NCBI RefSeq assembly: GCF_000717745.1
Contig: NZ_JOBH01000016.1
Span: 107,479 to 171,478, forward strand
DNA: 64,000 bases
Source of the DNA: Streptomyces violens
Lineage (GTDB): Bacteria > Actinomycetota > Actinomycetes > Streptomycetales > Streptomycetaceae
Reading direction: 5' to 3'
Position 1 is the stretch's first letter, and each line of letters starts with the position of its first letter. Positions 41,383 through 52,324 of the stretch are shown here, one piece after another. The notes under the pieces are model-generated. The model was not told the origin of the DNA. It did no database searches and saw only the letters and a list, made by a program, of their open reading frames with translations. Both the position numbers and the translations under genes were made by a program.

Positions 41383-41940
41383 TTACCGCTCATCCTCCAA
41401 CATCACGTCCTGCGTCTGCCGGTCCAGGCGTACCGCGAGCTGCACCGTGTCGATCGAAGCCCGGCGCAGTACCTCGACGGCACGGCATTCCGCGTCGTCC
41501 ACGAGCGCGGCCAGCAGATCGAGGCATTCGGCACGGACGGCATAGCGGGCGTGCGCGCGGTCCCGCGCGCCGTCCATGGCAGCCGCAGCGGCCGGTGACC
41601 AGCCCGGGACACCGCCCTCGGTCACGATCGGCACCGCCCCGGAGTCCTCCACCGTGCCGTGCCACTGCCGTCCGTAACCGATGCTGCGCTGCACGAGGTA
41701 CCCGAGGAGGCCCGCGATCCTGCCGCCTTCGGGGTCGACCATCTCCCGTACGGCCGGGTCGGATTCGAGGAGGCCGTGCAGGAGGTGGGCGGTGTCCACT
41801 TGCCGGTCCCCGTCGCGGGTGGCCCGCCTGCGGGCAGACGTCAGCACCGACGCGAGCTCGTCGGTCAGGCAAGCATCAAGGTCCTCCGGCGACGGACCCG
41901 GTCCGCTGTTGTACACAGTACGGTTTTGCACAGTACTCAC
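41383..41940 (-). CDS. Stand-alone Clp N-terminal (Clp R) domain protein
   Basis: 185 residues with two Clp-N repeats: LTDELASVLTSARRRATRDG and DTAHLLHGLLESDPAVREMV, then AMDGARDRAHARYAVRAECLDLLAALVDDAECRAVEVL. There is no ATPase part. Such proteins may act as adaptors or inhibitors of ClpC/ClpX machines, which is inference. The GTG 41940 start region carries a DNA-level repeat of GTACTGTG. No ribosome site is obvious, so the true start could lie at a downstream codon. Confidence 0.8.
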   Translation of the reverse strand: MSTVQNRTVYNSGPGPSPEDLDACLTDELASVLTSARRRATRDGDRQVDTAHLLHGLLESDPAVREMVDPEGGRIAGLLGYLVQRSIGYGRQWHGTVEDSGAVPIVTEGGVPGWSPAAAAAMDGARDRAHARYAVRAECLDLLAALVDDAECRAVEVLRRASIDTVQLAVRLDRQTQDVMLEDER

Positions 41941-42290
41941 CCCACCAGGCTCTTGCTACCGGAACATCCCCGGGAGGGAGCATTTGCGCATCCGACCATG
42001 GTTGGGTACGCGGGAACGGAATCTCATCCCTACGGAGGATATGCCCGGCACGGAAGCCGCGATCAAGGATGCGGCAGAGGCACGGACGCGCGCCCCGCAC
42101 CACACCACTACGCCCCCCTGACGCATCTGACGGCCGTACACCCCCGAATTACCTGACGGCCCATCAGTATTGAACCTTGCACCTCCGGCGGCTACCTTCC
42201 GCGGCACCACGCAGGACACGCAGAGCGCGCAGGACTCGCAGGACCAGTCACCGACCGGACGGCCCTTGGGTCGTCACCAAGGGGTGCCGC
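41941..42290. other. 350-base divergent intergenic region, no confident gene
   Basis: Lies between the Clp-N and SRPBCC genes. CTGACGGCC appears twice (about 42127 and 42152), the second inside CTGACGGCCCATCAG, a partial palindrome that could be an operator. A 26-codon reading frame at 42041-42121 has GGAGG only two bases before its ATG and is not called. Confidence 0.4.
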
Positions 42291-42731
42291 ATGGCCGATG
42301 TCACCGCCCAGGCTCACATAGAAGCACCGGCGGAGAAGATTTGGGACCGCCTGACCGATTTCGACGGCTACGACCAGTGGAACGCCACCCACACCAGCTT
42401 CCCCGAAGGGGGCCCGGCGACGCTGGAACCCGGGGCCACTTACGCGGAGAACATGAAGCTCATGGGCTTTCCGGCCGAGGTGACCTGGACGGTGCGGACC
42501 GTGGAGCCCGCCCGCCTGCTCGATCTCCGGGGCAAGGGCCCGATGGGCGTGACCCTCGGGATGCGGTACACACTCGCACCGGAGAGCGAGGCGACGACCG
42601 GGGCCACGACCGTACGGATCGACGGTTCGTTCACCGGCGCGGCCGTGTCGCTGATGGCCGGCAAGCTCAGGGACTCGGCGACGTCCGCACTCGAGGAGTC
42701 GCTCGGCAGACTCGCGCGACTGGTCGCCTGA
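42291..42731 (+). CDS. SRPBCC (START-like) family protein
   Basis: 146 residues of the polyketide-cyclase/Bet v1 fold: EAPAEKIWDRLTDFDGYDQWN at residues about 11-31, then a central sheet and the C-terminal helix LRDSATSALEESLGRLARLV. These proteins bind hydrophobic ligands; some Rv0910-like members are annotated as toxins without strong evidence. ATG 42291 has an AAGGGG site. It is monocistronic and followed by a strong hairpin shared with the convergent PadR gene. Confidence 0.88.
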   Translation: MADVTAQAHIEAPAEKIWDRLTDFDGYDQWNATHTSFPEGGPATLEPGATYAENMKLMGFPAEVTWTVRTVEPARLLDLRGKGPMGVTLGMRYTLAPESEATTGATTVRIDGSFTGAAVSLMAGKLRDSATSALEESLGRLARLVA

Positions 42732-42739
42732 TCGCGAGA

Positions 42740-42769
42740 GCCGTGGCCGGTCCGCGCACCGGCCACGGC
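42740..42769. terminator. Perfect 12-bp hairpin between convergent genes
   Basis: GCCGTGGCCGGT and ACCGGCCACGGC flank a 6-base loop. No T-tract, but stable GC hairpins without U-runs commonly terminate in Streptomyces. It could serve both the SRPBCC and PadR transcripts. Confidence 0.65.
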
Positions 42770-42815
42770 CTCGCCCGGCCCTCGTTCTCCGTACTCGATC
42801 ACTCGCAAGCTTCGC

Positions 42816-43409
42816 TCACTCATCCTCGGCGAGGATCAGGTAGAGCTCCTTCCGCGCCCGATTGACGACCGTGATCGCCTTCTCGCGCTGCTCGGGCGTC
42901 CCGGTCGCCCAAACCTGCCGAAACGCTTCGACCAGGCCGCCGCCCGCCTTGCGGACCTCGTTCATCGCCTCCCAGTCCACGCCGCGGCCGGCTTCTTCCC
43001 AGGGGGCGTCCGAGCCGCTCTCCGCAGCCGCACGCCCCTCGTCGGTGAGCTCGAACAGCTTCTTGCCGCCCTCGCTCCGGCTGGCGATCAGGCCCTCGTC
43101 CTCCAACAGCTGAAGGGTCGGGTACACGGAGCCGGGGCTCGGCTTCCATGTACCGCCGCTGCGCTCGGCGATCTCCTGGATCATCTCGTAACCGTGCATC
43201 GGGCGGTCCTTGAGAAGCGCCAGGATCGAAGCGCGCACGTCACCACGCCGCGCCCGGCCGCGCGGGCCTCCCCGGCCCCGGCCACCGCCGAACGGAGGCC
43301 CACCGAAGGGCGGCCCGAACGGCCCGAAGGCGGCGCGCCGCCCCTCGTATTCACCCCGGCCACCACCGTGACGCCCGGCTGCCCAGTGCTCGTGTCCATG
43401 TGGACGCAT
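42816..43409 (-). CDS. PadR family transcriptional regulator
   Basis: 197 residues. A Gly/Arg/His-rich N-terminus (about 55 residues, with FGPPFGGPPFGGG) precedes the PadR winged helix RASILALLKDRPMHGYEMIQ. The recognition part PSPGSVYPTLQLLEDEGLI and a C-terminal dimerisation helix follow. ATG 43409 has a GGGAG site. Symmetric sequence upstream suggests autoregulation. No transporter or detoxification gene lies directly next to it, so the target is open. Confidence 0.9.
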   Translation of the reverse strand: MRPHGHEHWAAGRHGGGRGEYEGRRAAFGPFGPPFGGPPFGGGRGRGGPRGRARRGDVRASILALLKDRPMHGYEMIQEIAERSGGTWKPSPGSVYPTLQLLEDEGLIASRSEGGKKLFELTDEGRAAAESGSDAPWEEAGRGVDWEAMNEVRKAGGGLVEAFRQVWATGTPEQREKAITVVNRARKELYLILAEDE

Positions 43410-43423
43410 TTCTCGTCACTCCC

Positions 43424-43459
43424 ATCGTTGATCTGTCACGATGCTTCAACGATATATCG
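43424..43459. promoter_or_regulatory. Probable PadR operator region
   Basis: ATCGTTG (43424-43430) and CAACGAT (43447-43453) form an inverted repeat, and CGATATATCG (43450-43459) is a perfect palindrome overlapping the right arm. The region is 15-50 bases upstream of the PadR start. Confidence 0.55.
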
Positions 43460-43666
43460 GAAGCGTTCGGTCGACAAGGATTCGCCGGCGGGTTTCTGCC
43501 GGTGTTGAGCGCTGACGGGTGTCGGAATCCGTGGGAGCCCGAGGCCCGTTGGGTGCGCGGCCTGGAAACTGGCTTGAGGAGTACGTGCCACTCGGCGTTC
43601 TCGTGCAGGCCAATATTCGCGGATTGGACCTCGTCGCTCGCGATCTCCGATGCCTAGGCTCGCGCC

Positions 43667-44518
43667 ATGAGAATTCGAATCGTCGACGCCTTCACCGACC
43701 GCCCCTTCGCCGGCAATCCGGCGGGAGTCGTGCTGCTGAACGGCCCCTCCTTCCCCGACCAGCACTGGCTGCAGCAGGTCGCGGCCCAGGTCAACCTCTC
43801 GGAGACCGCGTTCGCGCTGCCGCTGCCGGACAGTGACGAGGCCGACTGGGCGCTGCGCTGGCTCACCCCCGCCACCGAGGTCGACATGTGCGGCCACGCC
43901 ACGCTCGCCACCGCGCACGTACTGCACTCCACCGGGACGGCCACCGGAACGGTCCGCTTCGCGACCCGCAGCGGCGTGCTGACCACCACGGCATCGGCGG
44001 ACGGTTCGATCACGATGGACTTCCCGACCGCGCCGCTCACCGCGGTGCCCGTACCGCCGGGGCTGGCCACCGCGCTCGGCGCCGAGCCGGTTTCCACGTA
44101 CGAGACGGGGTCACAGGTCGGGGACCTGCTCGTGGAGGTGGCGGACGAGCGGACCGTACGCGAGCTGTCCCCGGATCTCGCGGCGCTGATCCGGTTCGGC
44201 AGTCGGGGCGTGATCGCGACGGCGCGCGCCGAGGACCCGGACGGCGGTTATGACTTCGCCACGCGGTGCTTCTTCCCGGGTGTGGGTATTGACGAGGATC
44301 CCGTGACAGGGAGCGCGCACACCGCGCTCGCGCCCTTCTGGTCGGAGCGGCTGGGCCGCGACGAGCTGACCGGCCTGCAGGGCTCCGCCCGTACCGGATT
44401 CGTGCGCACTGCTCTGCGCGGCGACCGCACGCTGCTGACCGGACGCGCGGTGACGGTCATCGACGGCGAGCTTACGGAGGCGGCGCGGGCTGGGGGTGAG
44501 GGGGCAAGTGGGGGCTGA
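43667..44518 (+). CDS. PhzF family isomerase
   Basis: 283 residues of the PhzF/diaminopimelate-epimerase-like fold. The N-terminal signature IVDAFTDRPFAGNPAGVVLL and the catalytic Glu in NLSETAFAL (about residue 44) are present, as is DEDPVTGSAHTALAPFW in the second half. Most PhzF proteins outside phenazine clusters have unknown isomerase substrates; no phenazine genes are here. A TAGGCT hexamer ends 6 bases before ATG 43667, suggesting a leaderless message. Confidence 0.9.
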   Translation: MRIRIVDAFTDRPFAGNPAGVVLLNGPSFPDQHWLQQVAAQVNLSETAFALPLPDSDEADWALRWLTPATEVDMCGHATLATAHVLHSTGTATGTVRFATRSGVLTTTASADGSITMDFPTAPLTAVPVPPGLATALGAEPVSTYETGSQVGDLLVEVADERTVRELSPDLAALIRFGSRGVIATARAEDPDGGYDFATRCFFPGVGIDEDPVTGSAHTALAPFWSERLGRDELTGLQGSARTGFVRTALRGDRTLLTGRAVTVIDGELTEAARAGGEGASGG

Positions 44519-44533
44519 AGGCTGAGGAGCGAG

Positions 44534-44630
44534 CGGGGGTGGGGATGGAGGCGAGGGCGGGGAGGGGGATTTTTCCTCGGCGGCCTCTGGGGCCCCCACC
44601 CCCACCCCACCCCACCTCCCCCTCACCCCG
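44534..44630. other. G-run / C-run element between convergent genes
   Basis: 44534-44569 holds a series of G-runs (3-5 Gs) able to form a G-quadruplex, then TTTTT at 44570-44574, then C-runs from about 44592 to 44630 that could pair with the G side. It lies between the phzF and CPBP stops and may act as a two-way terminator. Confidence 0.5.
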
Positions 44631-45438
44631 TAGGCAGCCACCCCACTCTCCCCGCCAGGAGGGCGTAGCCGGCGAACGCGATGATGTCGATGATGGCATG
44701 GGCGGCGACGAGGGGGGCGATTCGTCCACAGCGGCGGTAGATAAGTACGAAGAGTGCGCCCATCACCATGTTGCCGACGAAGCCGCCGATGCCCTGGTAC
44801 AGGTGGTACGAGCCGCGGAGGACCGAGCTGGCCACGAGTGCGGCCATCGGTGACCAGCCCAACTGGCCGAGGCGGCGCAACAGGTAGCCGAGGACGATCA
44901 CTTCTTCCAGTACGGCGTTCTGCAGCGCGGAGGCAATCAGTACCGGGAACTTCCACCACACATCGGGCAGCGATTCCGGTACGACGGTGAGGTTGGCCCC
45001 GGCCGCCCTGGCCCCCAGGTAGAGCAGCAGGCCGCTGCCTCCGATACCGGCCGCCACGACGAGTCCCCAGCCGAGGTCGAAGCCGGGGCGCCGGCGGTCG
45101 AAGCCGAGGGCGCGCAGGCCGCCCGCGCGCTCCCTGAGCAGCAGGTGGGCGACGAGCAGTACGGGTACCAGCGCGGTGGCGATCCCGAAGAGCTGCCAGG
45201 CGAGATCCAGCCATGGGCGGCCGGGCGCCTGCGAGCTGTTGAGGTTCGCCGCCTGGTCCTTCAGACCGCCGGGCTTGGTGAGTGATCCCGTGAAGCTGAT
45301 GAGGGCGGATACCGCGCTGGCGCCGACGGAGAGGGCGAGGACGATCAGGGTCTCGCTTCTCAGGGTGCTGCGTGCGAGGCCGCCGGGCGGGCCCTGGTCA
45401 GGGAGAGATTCAGCCACGGGGTGCACTTCGGACTGCAC
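44623..45438 (-). CDS. CPBP family intramembrane glutamic/metalloprotease
   Basis: 271-residue membrane protein with about seven helices. The family motifs are present: EE followed by a distal Arg (LEEVIVLGYLLRRL), a His-bearing second motif (RGSYHLYQG) and HAIID in a late helix. CPBP (CAAX-type) proteases process or protect small peptides and prenylated proteins. GTG 45438 has a GGAGG site 5 bases upstream. Stand-alone; no bacteriocin gene was seen near it. Confidence 0.88.
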   Translation of the reverse strand: MQSEVHPVAESLPDQGPPGGLARSTLRSETLIVLALSVGASAVSALISFTGSLTKPGGLKDQAANLNSSQAPGRPWLDLAWQLFGIATALVPVLLVAHLLLRERAGGLRALGFDRRRPGFDLGWGLVVAAGIGGSGLLLYLGARAAGANLTVVPESLPDVWWKFPVLIASALQNAVLEEVIVLGYLLRRLGQLGWSPMAALVASSVLRGSYHLYQGIGGFVGNMVMGALFVLIYRRCGRIAPLVAAHAIIDIIAFAGYALLAGRVGWLPTG

Positions 45439-45691
45439 GCCTGCCTCCAGTTCCGCGATAGCGCCGGTACGCCTCCACTGCCCTGCCAGGGTCTCGGACA
45501 GCAGGTACGAAGAGCGCGCGCGACAAGCCGAGTACGGGCGCCCTCCGCATGGAGGAGATCACAGCTTGCCCGAAGGACCGGAGGCCGTCAGCACGGGGGC
45601 CGTGCCCAGGACGGCCAGAGGTGGGGGCGTACGGCCAGCCCCGTACGCCCCCACCTCGCTCCAGGAAGCCAGCAGCCCCCTGCCCCAGCCC

Positions 45692-47194
45692 CTACACAAC
45701 CCCCTCCAACGGCCACTCATGCACCGGCCGCCCCTCATGCATCAGTTCGCTGTACCGCCGGGTCATCGCGGCCAGGGCTTCCTCGCGCTCCAGGCCGCCC
45801 TGCAGGGCACGATGGAAGGCGGCGGCCTGCCAGGAGGCACCGTTGACGCGGCGCCGGCAGCGGGCCTCGATGACGCCGAGGTAGTGGTCCCGGTCGGCCG
45901 GTGCCACGCCCCAGCCGTCCAGTCCGGCGGCGGCCATGGGCAGCAGCTCCTGGAGGACGAGGCGTACGGCGGGGATCTGGGCGATGCCACCGGAGCGGCC
46001 GGGGCGTGGCCACTGGAGGGCGGCGTCGATGCCGTAGCGGCAGGCGGTGTCGAAGTTCTCGGCGGCGGCGGCGAACGGCAGCCGGGTCCAGATGGGCCGG
46101 GGTTCGTCGGCCAGGGCCCGTACGAGGCCGTAGTAGAAGGCGGTGTTGGCGATGACGTCGGTGACGGTGGGGCCGGCCGGCAGCACGCGATTCTCGACAC
46201 GGAGGTGGGGGACGCCTTCGGCGACGGCGTAGACGGGGCGGTTCCAGCGGTAGACCGTGCCGTTGTGCAGGACCAGTTCGGAGAGTTCCGGCACGCCCCC
46301 CTTCTCCAGTACGGCGAGCGGATCCTCCTCGCCGCACATCGGGAGCAGCGGGGGAAAGTAGCGAACGTTCTCTTCGAAGAGGTCGTGTGCAGATTCGATC
46401 CAGCGTTCACCGAACCAGGTGCGCGGGCGGACGCCCTGGGTCTGGAGTTCGGGCGGGCGGGTGTCGGTGGACTGCTGGAAGACGGGGGGCCGGGACTCGC
46501 GCCACAGTTCGCGGCCGAAGAGGAAGGGCGAGTTGGCGCCGATGGCGACCTGTACGGCGGTGAGTGCCTGGGCGGCGTTCCATACGGCGGCGAAGCGGTT
46601 CGGGGTGACCTGGAGGTGCAGTTGTACGGAGGTGCAGGCGGCTTCGGGGGCGATGGAGGGTGAGGTGGCGGTGAGCCGCTCCACCCCTTCGATGTCGATC
46701 TCGAAGTCTTCGCCGCGTGCGGCGCGCATCTCGTTGTTGAGGAGCGTGTAGCGGTCGGCCTCGGAGAGGTTCGAGGAGACCAGGTCCTCAGCGGTGAGCG
46801 TGGGCAGAATGCCGATCATCACGATACGGGCGGCGACCTCGCGGGCCTTGCGGTCGGCGTAGGCGAGGCCGGTGCGCAGTTCTTCGGCGAGCTGGTCCAG
46901 CACGCGCCCGGAGAGGCGGTGCGGCAGGATATTGACTTCAAGATTGAACTGGGCGAGCTCGGTCTGGAAATCCCTGCTGGCGATGCGTTCCAGCACCTCG
47001 GAGTTCATCATCCTGGGCATGCCGTCGGCGCTGGCAAGATTCAATTCTATCTCTATGCCCATGAGGTTCTTCGGGCGGTCGAAGCGCTTCTCGTCCAGTA
47101 GCCTCGTCAAACCCTCCAGGCACTCGCCCAGTCTTCTTCGATAACGCTGCCGGTCGTCGTGCTCAATTCCACCGGCCGTGACCTTCTCCCCCAT
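45692..47194 (-). CDS. Glutamate-cysteine ligase family (GCS2) protein
   Basis: 500 residues of the GCS2 ATP-grasp-like family. Signature stretches are LMGIEIELNLASADGMPRMMN (Glu cluster for Mg-ATP), TSVQLHLQV and the HLRVENRVLPAGPTVTD region. Streptomyces makes mycothiol rather than glutathione, so this paralogue may ligate another amino acid or be part of a different gamma-glutamyl pathway. ATG 47194 has AGGAGG 9 bases upstream. It is transcribed alone across a large intergenic region. Confidence 0.85.
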   Translation of the reverse strand: MGEKVTAGGIEHDDRQRYRRRLGECLEGLTRLLDEKRFDRPKNLMGIEIELNLASADGMPRMMNSEVLERIASRDFQTELAQFNLEVNILPHRLSGRVLDQLAEELRTGLAYADRKAREVAARIVMIGILPTLTAEDLVSSNLSEADRYTLLNNEMRAARGEDFEIDIEGVERLTATSPSIAPEAACTSVQLHLQVTPNRFAAVWNAAQALTAVQVAIGANSPFLFGRELWRESRPPVFQQSTDTRPPELQTQGVRPRTWFGERWIESAHDLFEENVRYFPPLLPMCGEEDPLAVLEKGGVPELSELVLHNGTVYRWNRPVYAVAEGVPHLRVENRVLPAGPTVTDVIANTAFYYGLVRALADEPRPIWTRLPFAAAAENFDTACRYGIDAALQWPRPGRSGGIAQIPAVRLVLQELLPMAAAGLDGWGVAPADRDHYLGVIEARCRRRVNGASWQAAAFHRALQGGLEREEALAAMTRRYSELMHEGRPVHEWPLEGVV

Positions 47195-47728
47195 CGAAGC
47201 GTCCCTCCTGACGTGGCCGGCCCGCGGCCGCGGGCCCGTGCGGTCGATGATGCCCGGCAATCGGTTCGATAACGCCTCGGGGAGCCGGGTGCCCCCGATA
47301 GGCTGGGGAGCGCGAGCCGAATGGCACATTCCGAGGGCATACCGAGGGGGCTCGGGCCCCGCGCATTGGCCCTGTTCCAAAGCACGATGACATCAGGCCG
47401 ACCGCGTCGCCGGGGTAATCCGAGGTCCGCGGACCAGCGGGGTGCATAATTGCATCGAAAACACCGTGGAGAACGGGCCGTAATACGACTTGCCAAAAAT
47501 CTCCGTGAGCGGTAGTCGAAACAAGCACTGAACACCTGTCGTATAAACTTCGTGGACGAGGCAGAGAGTTGGCGCCCAGCTAGCGGGGCATTTCCGAGGC
47601 TGAGGCACAGCGGCTGACACCCCCGCCGGGCCATGGCCCCGGTCGGCCACGCTCTGCTCCCGTCTGCTGACAGCGCCGTCCGCACTTGCCCAGCACCACC
47701 GTGTCTCCCAAGTGAGAGGCGACCCACC
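47195..47728. other. 534-base intergenic region, no gene seen
   Basis: Separates the GCS2 gene from a divergent conserved gene. The stretch 47440-47560 is clearly lower in GC than the surroundings and includes TATAAA at 47542-47547, but no -35 at normal spacing was found. Reading frames crossing it are shadows. It may hold two promoters or a small RNA. Confidence 0.4.
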
Positions 47729-48313
47729 ATGCCGCTGCATGTACCCCCTGCTCCCGCTCCCGCCCTGCGCAGCGTCCTCACCGCCCTCGGTTCTCCTACC
47801 GCCGTACGTGAGGCTCCGACCCCCGCCCTCCGTGTCCACCAGGGGCCCCTGCGTCCCGAACGCCCCCTGCCCGTCCATGTACTCGACGACGTCTCCCGTC
47901 GCGGCACCCCGCGTACCCGCCTGACCGGCTGGCGATTCCTCATCCGCGGCGGTGAGCATGCGCTGGCCACGGCGGACGCCATGCTCACGCCGGACGGCTG
48001 GGCGTTCTCGCACTTCGGCGAGGGTCCGTATGTGTCCGCGATCGAACGGGCCCTGCACCAGGCCGAATCCGTGCCCACCGCGTACCAGCCACGGCTGCTC
48101 TCCGTACCGGAGCTGTACATGCTCACGCTGTGGCTGCACGAGGACGTCACGGCGGACGGTGCCGAAGGGTGCCCGGCGGCGGGGGATCTGCTGGTCCCAC
48201 TCGCCCCGGCTCCCCCCGGCATCGCCGCCCACCGGCCGCACCGTGTCGCCGAGCTCCTGTCCCGTCTCACGCTCCGCCTCACGCCCGCGTCCCTTCTGGG
48301 CTCGCCGGCCTGA
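47729..48313 (+). CDS. Conserved Streptomyces protein of unknown function
   Basis: 194 residues from ATG 47729, which follows a GAGAGG site. A Pro-rich N-terminus leads to a compact region with TGWRFLIRGGEHALATADAM, DGWAFSHFGEGPYVSAIERALHQ and LLSVPELYMLTLWLHED. These motifs recur in uncharacterised streptomycete proteins of the same length. No membrane segment or signal. A strong hairpin about 60 bases after its stop likely ends the transcript. Function unknown. Confidence 0.78.
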   Translation: MPLHVPPAPAPALRSVLTALGSPTAVREAPTPALRVHQGPLRPERPLPVHVLDDVSRRGTPRTRLTGWRFLIRGGEHALATADAMLTPDGWAFSHFGEGPYVSAIERALHQAESVPTAYQPRLLSVPELYMLTLWLHEDVTADGAEGCPAAGDLLVPLAPAPPGIAAHRPHRVAELLSRLTLRLTPASLLGSPA

Positions 48314-48638
48314 GGTCCCGGGACGCGGCGTCCCTCGAAGCGCCGTGTGCCGGATCGGTTCCGATTCACCGGAGTGCGCCCCGCGGTTCTCCTCGCCGCG
48401 GGGCGCACTGCTGTCCGGCCGCTCCCCCCGAACGTCCGGTGCTCCCTCGAACGCACCGTTCCGCCGGGTGACTAGCCCACAATGACCAGTCAAGACCACC
48501 CAGAGGTGCACTACGAGAAGCGGCAACCGCCCGCATGGGTGATGCGTCTTTACCGAGTAAGTACCGCTGCTGCGAAATCCCTGCGGAATCACGTCCGTAG
48601 GGCAACACTGGGAGCGAACTACCGAACGGGGGGCGGCC
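48314..48638. other. 325-base intergenic region containing a strong hairpin
   Basis: Between two co-directional small genes. The left third holds the 48373-48409 hairpin; the right part should contain the promoter and GGGGGG-type ribosome site of the DUF5999 gene. Nothing else was recognised. Confidence 0.45.
48373..48409 (+). terminator. Perfect 14-bp hairpin, probable terminator
   Basis: AGTGCGCCCCGCGG (48373-48386) pairs exactly with CCGCGGGGCGCACT (48396-48409) across a 9-base loop. No T-run follows. It is placed 60 bases after the conserved gene's stop. Confidence 0.65.
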
Positions 48639-48908
48639 ATGAACACCTCATCGAGCCGCAGGAAGACGTCCACCACCACACCGCAGCGAAAGACAGCATC
48701 CATGTGCCAGCACCAGCCACCGTGTCCGTCAGCAGAGTCCGCCGACCGGGAGGCCGCCCATCTTGTGGCGCACCACCCGGAGCAGGGCTGGAGCCTGTTG
48801 TGCAACGGCGTCCTCCTCTTCGAGGACACCGGTGAGCTCCTGCCGGACGGGCAGGTCATCGACCCGCACCGGCCGATGGGCACCGGGCAGGTCGTCACCG
48901 CAGCCTGA
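48639..48908 (+). CDS. DUF5999 family protein
   Basis: 89 residues from ATG 48639, or 68 from ATG 48702, which gives the family-typical start MCQHQPPCPSAES. The conserved body is HHPEQGWSLLCNGVLLFEDTGELLPDG. This small Actinobacteria-specific family has no known function; the CQHQPPCP cysteine/histidine cluster could bind metal. GGGGGG before 48639 favours the longer form, while family length favours the shorter. A terminator hairpin follows the stop. Confidence 0.85.
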   Translation: MNTSSSRRKTSTTTPQRKTASMCQHQPPCPSAESADREAAHLVAHHPEQGWSLLCNGVLLFEDTGELLPDGQVIDPHRPMGTGQVVTAA

Positions 48909-48931
48909 CGCGGTGAGCGGGAAGAACGAGC

Positions 48932-48964
48932 AGGGCCCCCGGCGGAGATCGCCGAGGGCCCTTT
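48932..48964 (+). terminator. Rho-independent-like terminator of the DUF5999 gene
   Basis: 13-bp arms (48932-48944 and 48950-48962) with one mismatch, a GAGAT loop and TTT at the 3' side. It may also limit read-through from the convergent gcvP gene. Confidence 0.7.
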
Positions 48965-49039
48965 GACGTGCCGGGACGCTTGCCTGGACTTCAGGAAGAG
49001 CGCCGGCCGCCGTCAGCTCAGGAAGCGCGCCGGGCGCCG

Positions 49040-51925
<2,886 letters not shown>

Positions 51926-51959
51926 CTGCGGGGGCCTCCTGGTCTCTGGGACCTACGAG

Positions 51960-51981
51960 GGGCACCACGGCGCTGGTGCCC
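51960..51981 (-). promoter_or_regulatory. Hairpin of the riboswitch expression platform
   Basis: GGGCACCA and TGGTGCCC form an 8-bp perfect stem with a 6-base loop, between aptamer 2 and the gcvP ribosome site. No U-run follows, so it may be a terminator without U-tract or a spacer stem; the control mechanism is not fixed by sequence. Confidence 0.5.
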
Positions 51982-51987
51982 GGACGG

Positions 51988-52207
51988 CCTCCCCCTCTGT
52001 CATCTCAACCTGAGAGCTTCACCGGAACGCACGCAGCGTCCGGTTTTCACCGTCGGTGAGGAGGGGCTCCGGTACTGCGCTGGTCCGTGGCCCGCCCTGC
52101 TTTCCAGAGTGATCTCGTCCGCGCGGTACGTGTGCCTGAGAGATTCCGGGGAGGAGTTGCTCCTTCGGCGCCTCCGGCCCGGGGGTCGGAGAGCTCTCCC
52201 GCACGGG
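51988..52207 (-). ncRNA. Tandem glycine riboswitch in the gcvP leader
   Basis: Two glycine aptamers on the minus strand. Aptamer 1 (about 52207-52100) shows GCGGGAGAGC, GCGCCGAAGGAGCAA, ATCTCTCAGGCA and CTCTGGAAAG in order. Aptamer 2 (about 52060-51988) shows CACCGACGGTGAAAACCGG, GTGAAGCTCTCAGGT and GACAGAGGGGGA. These are the conserved core words of the glycine class, where binding of glycine turns on the cleavage-system gene. It lies 63 bases upstream of gcvP. Confidence 0.93.
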
Positions 52208-52324
52208 GTCATCGATCGCTGACCAGCCTACCAGCGCGACTGCTCGGCATCCCTCGAGTGGCCAGGGCGGTAAATGTGCCGTTTCGTAGGGTGCAGAGGG
52301 CAGTTCCAGCAGGTAGGAGGAACA

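Noticed and set aside
42041..42121. A 26-codon frame (starts MPGTEAAIKDAAEA) with GGAGG in front
   Set aside because: The Shine-Dalgarno is only two bases from the ATG and the peptide shows no family resemblance; kept only as a note on the intergenic region.
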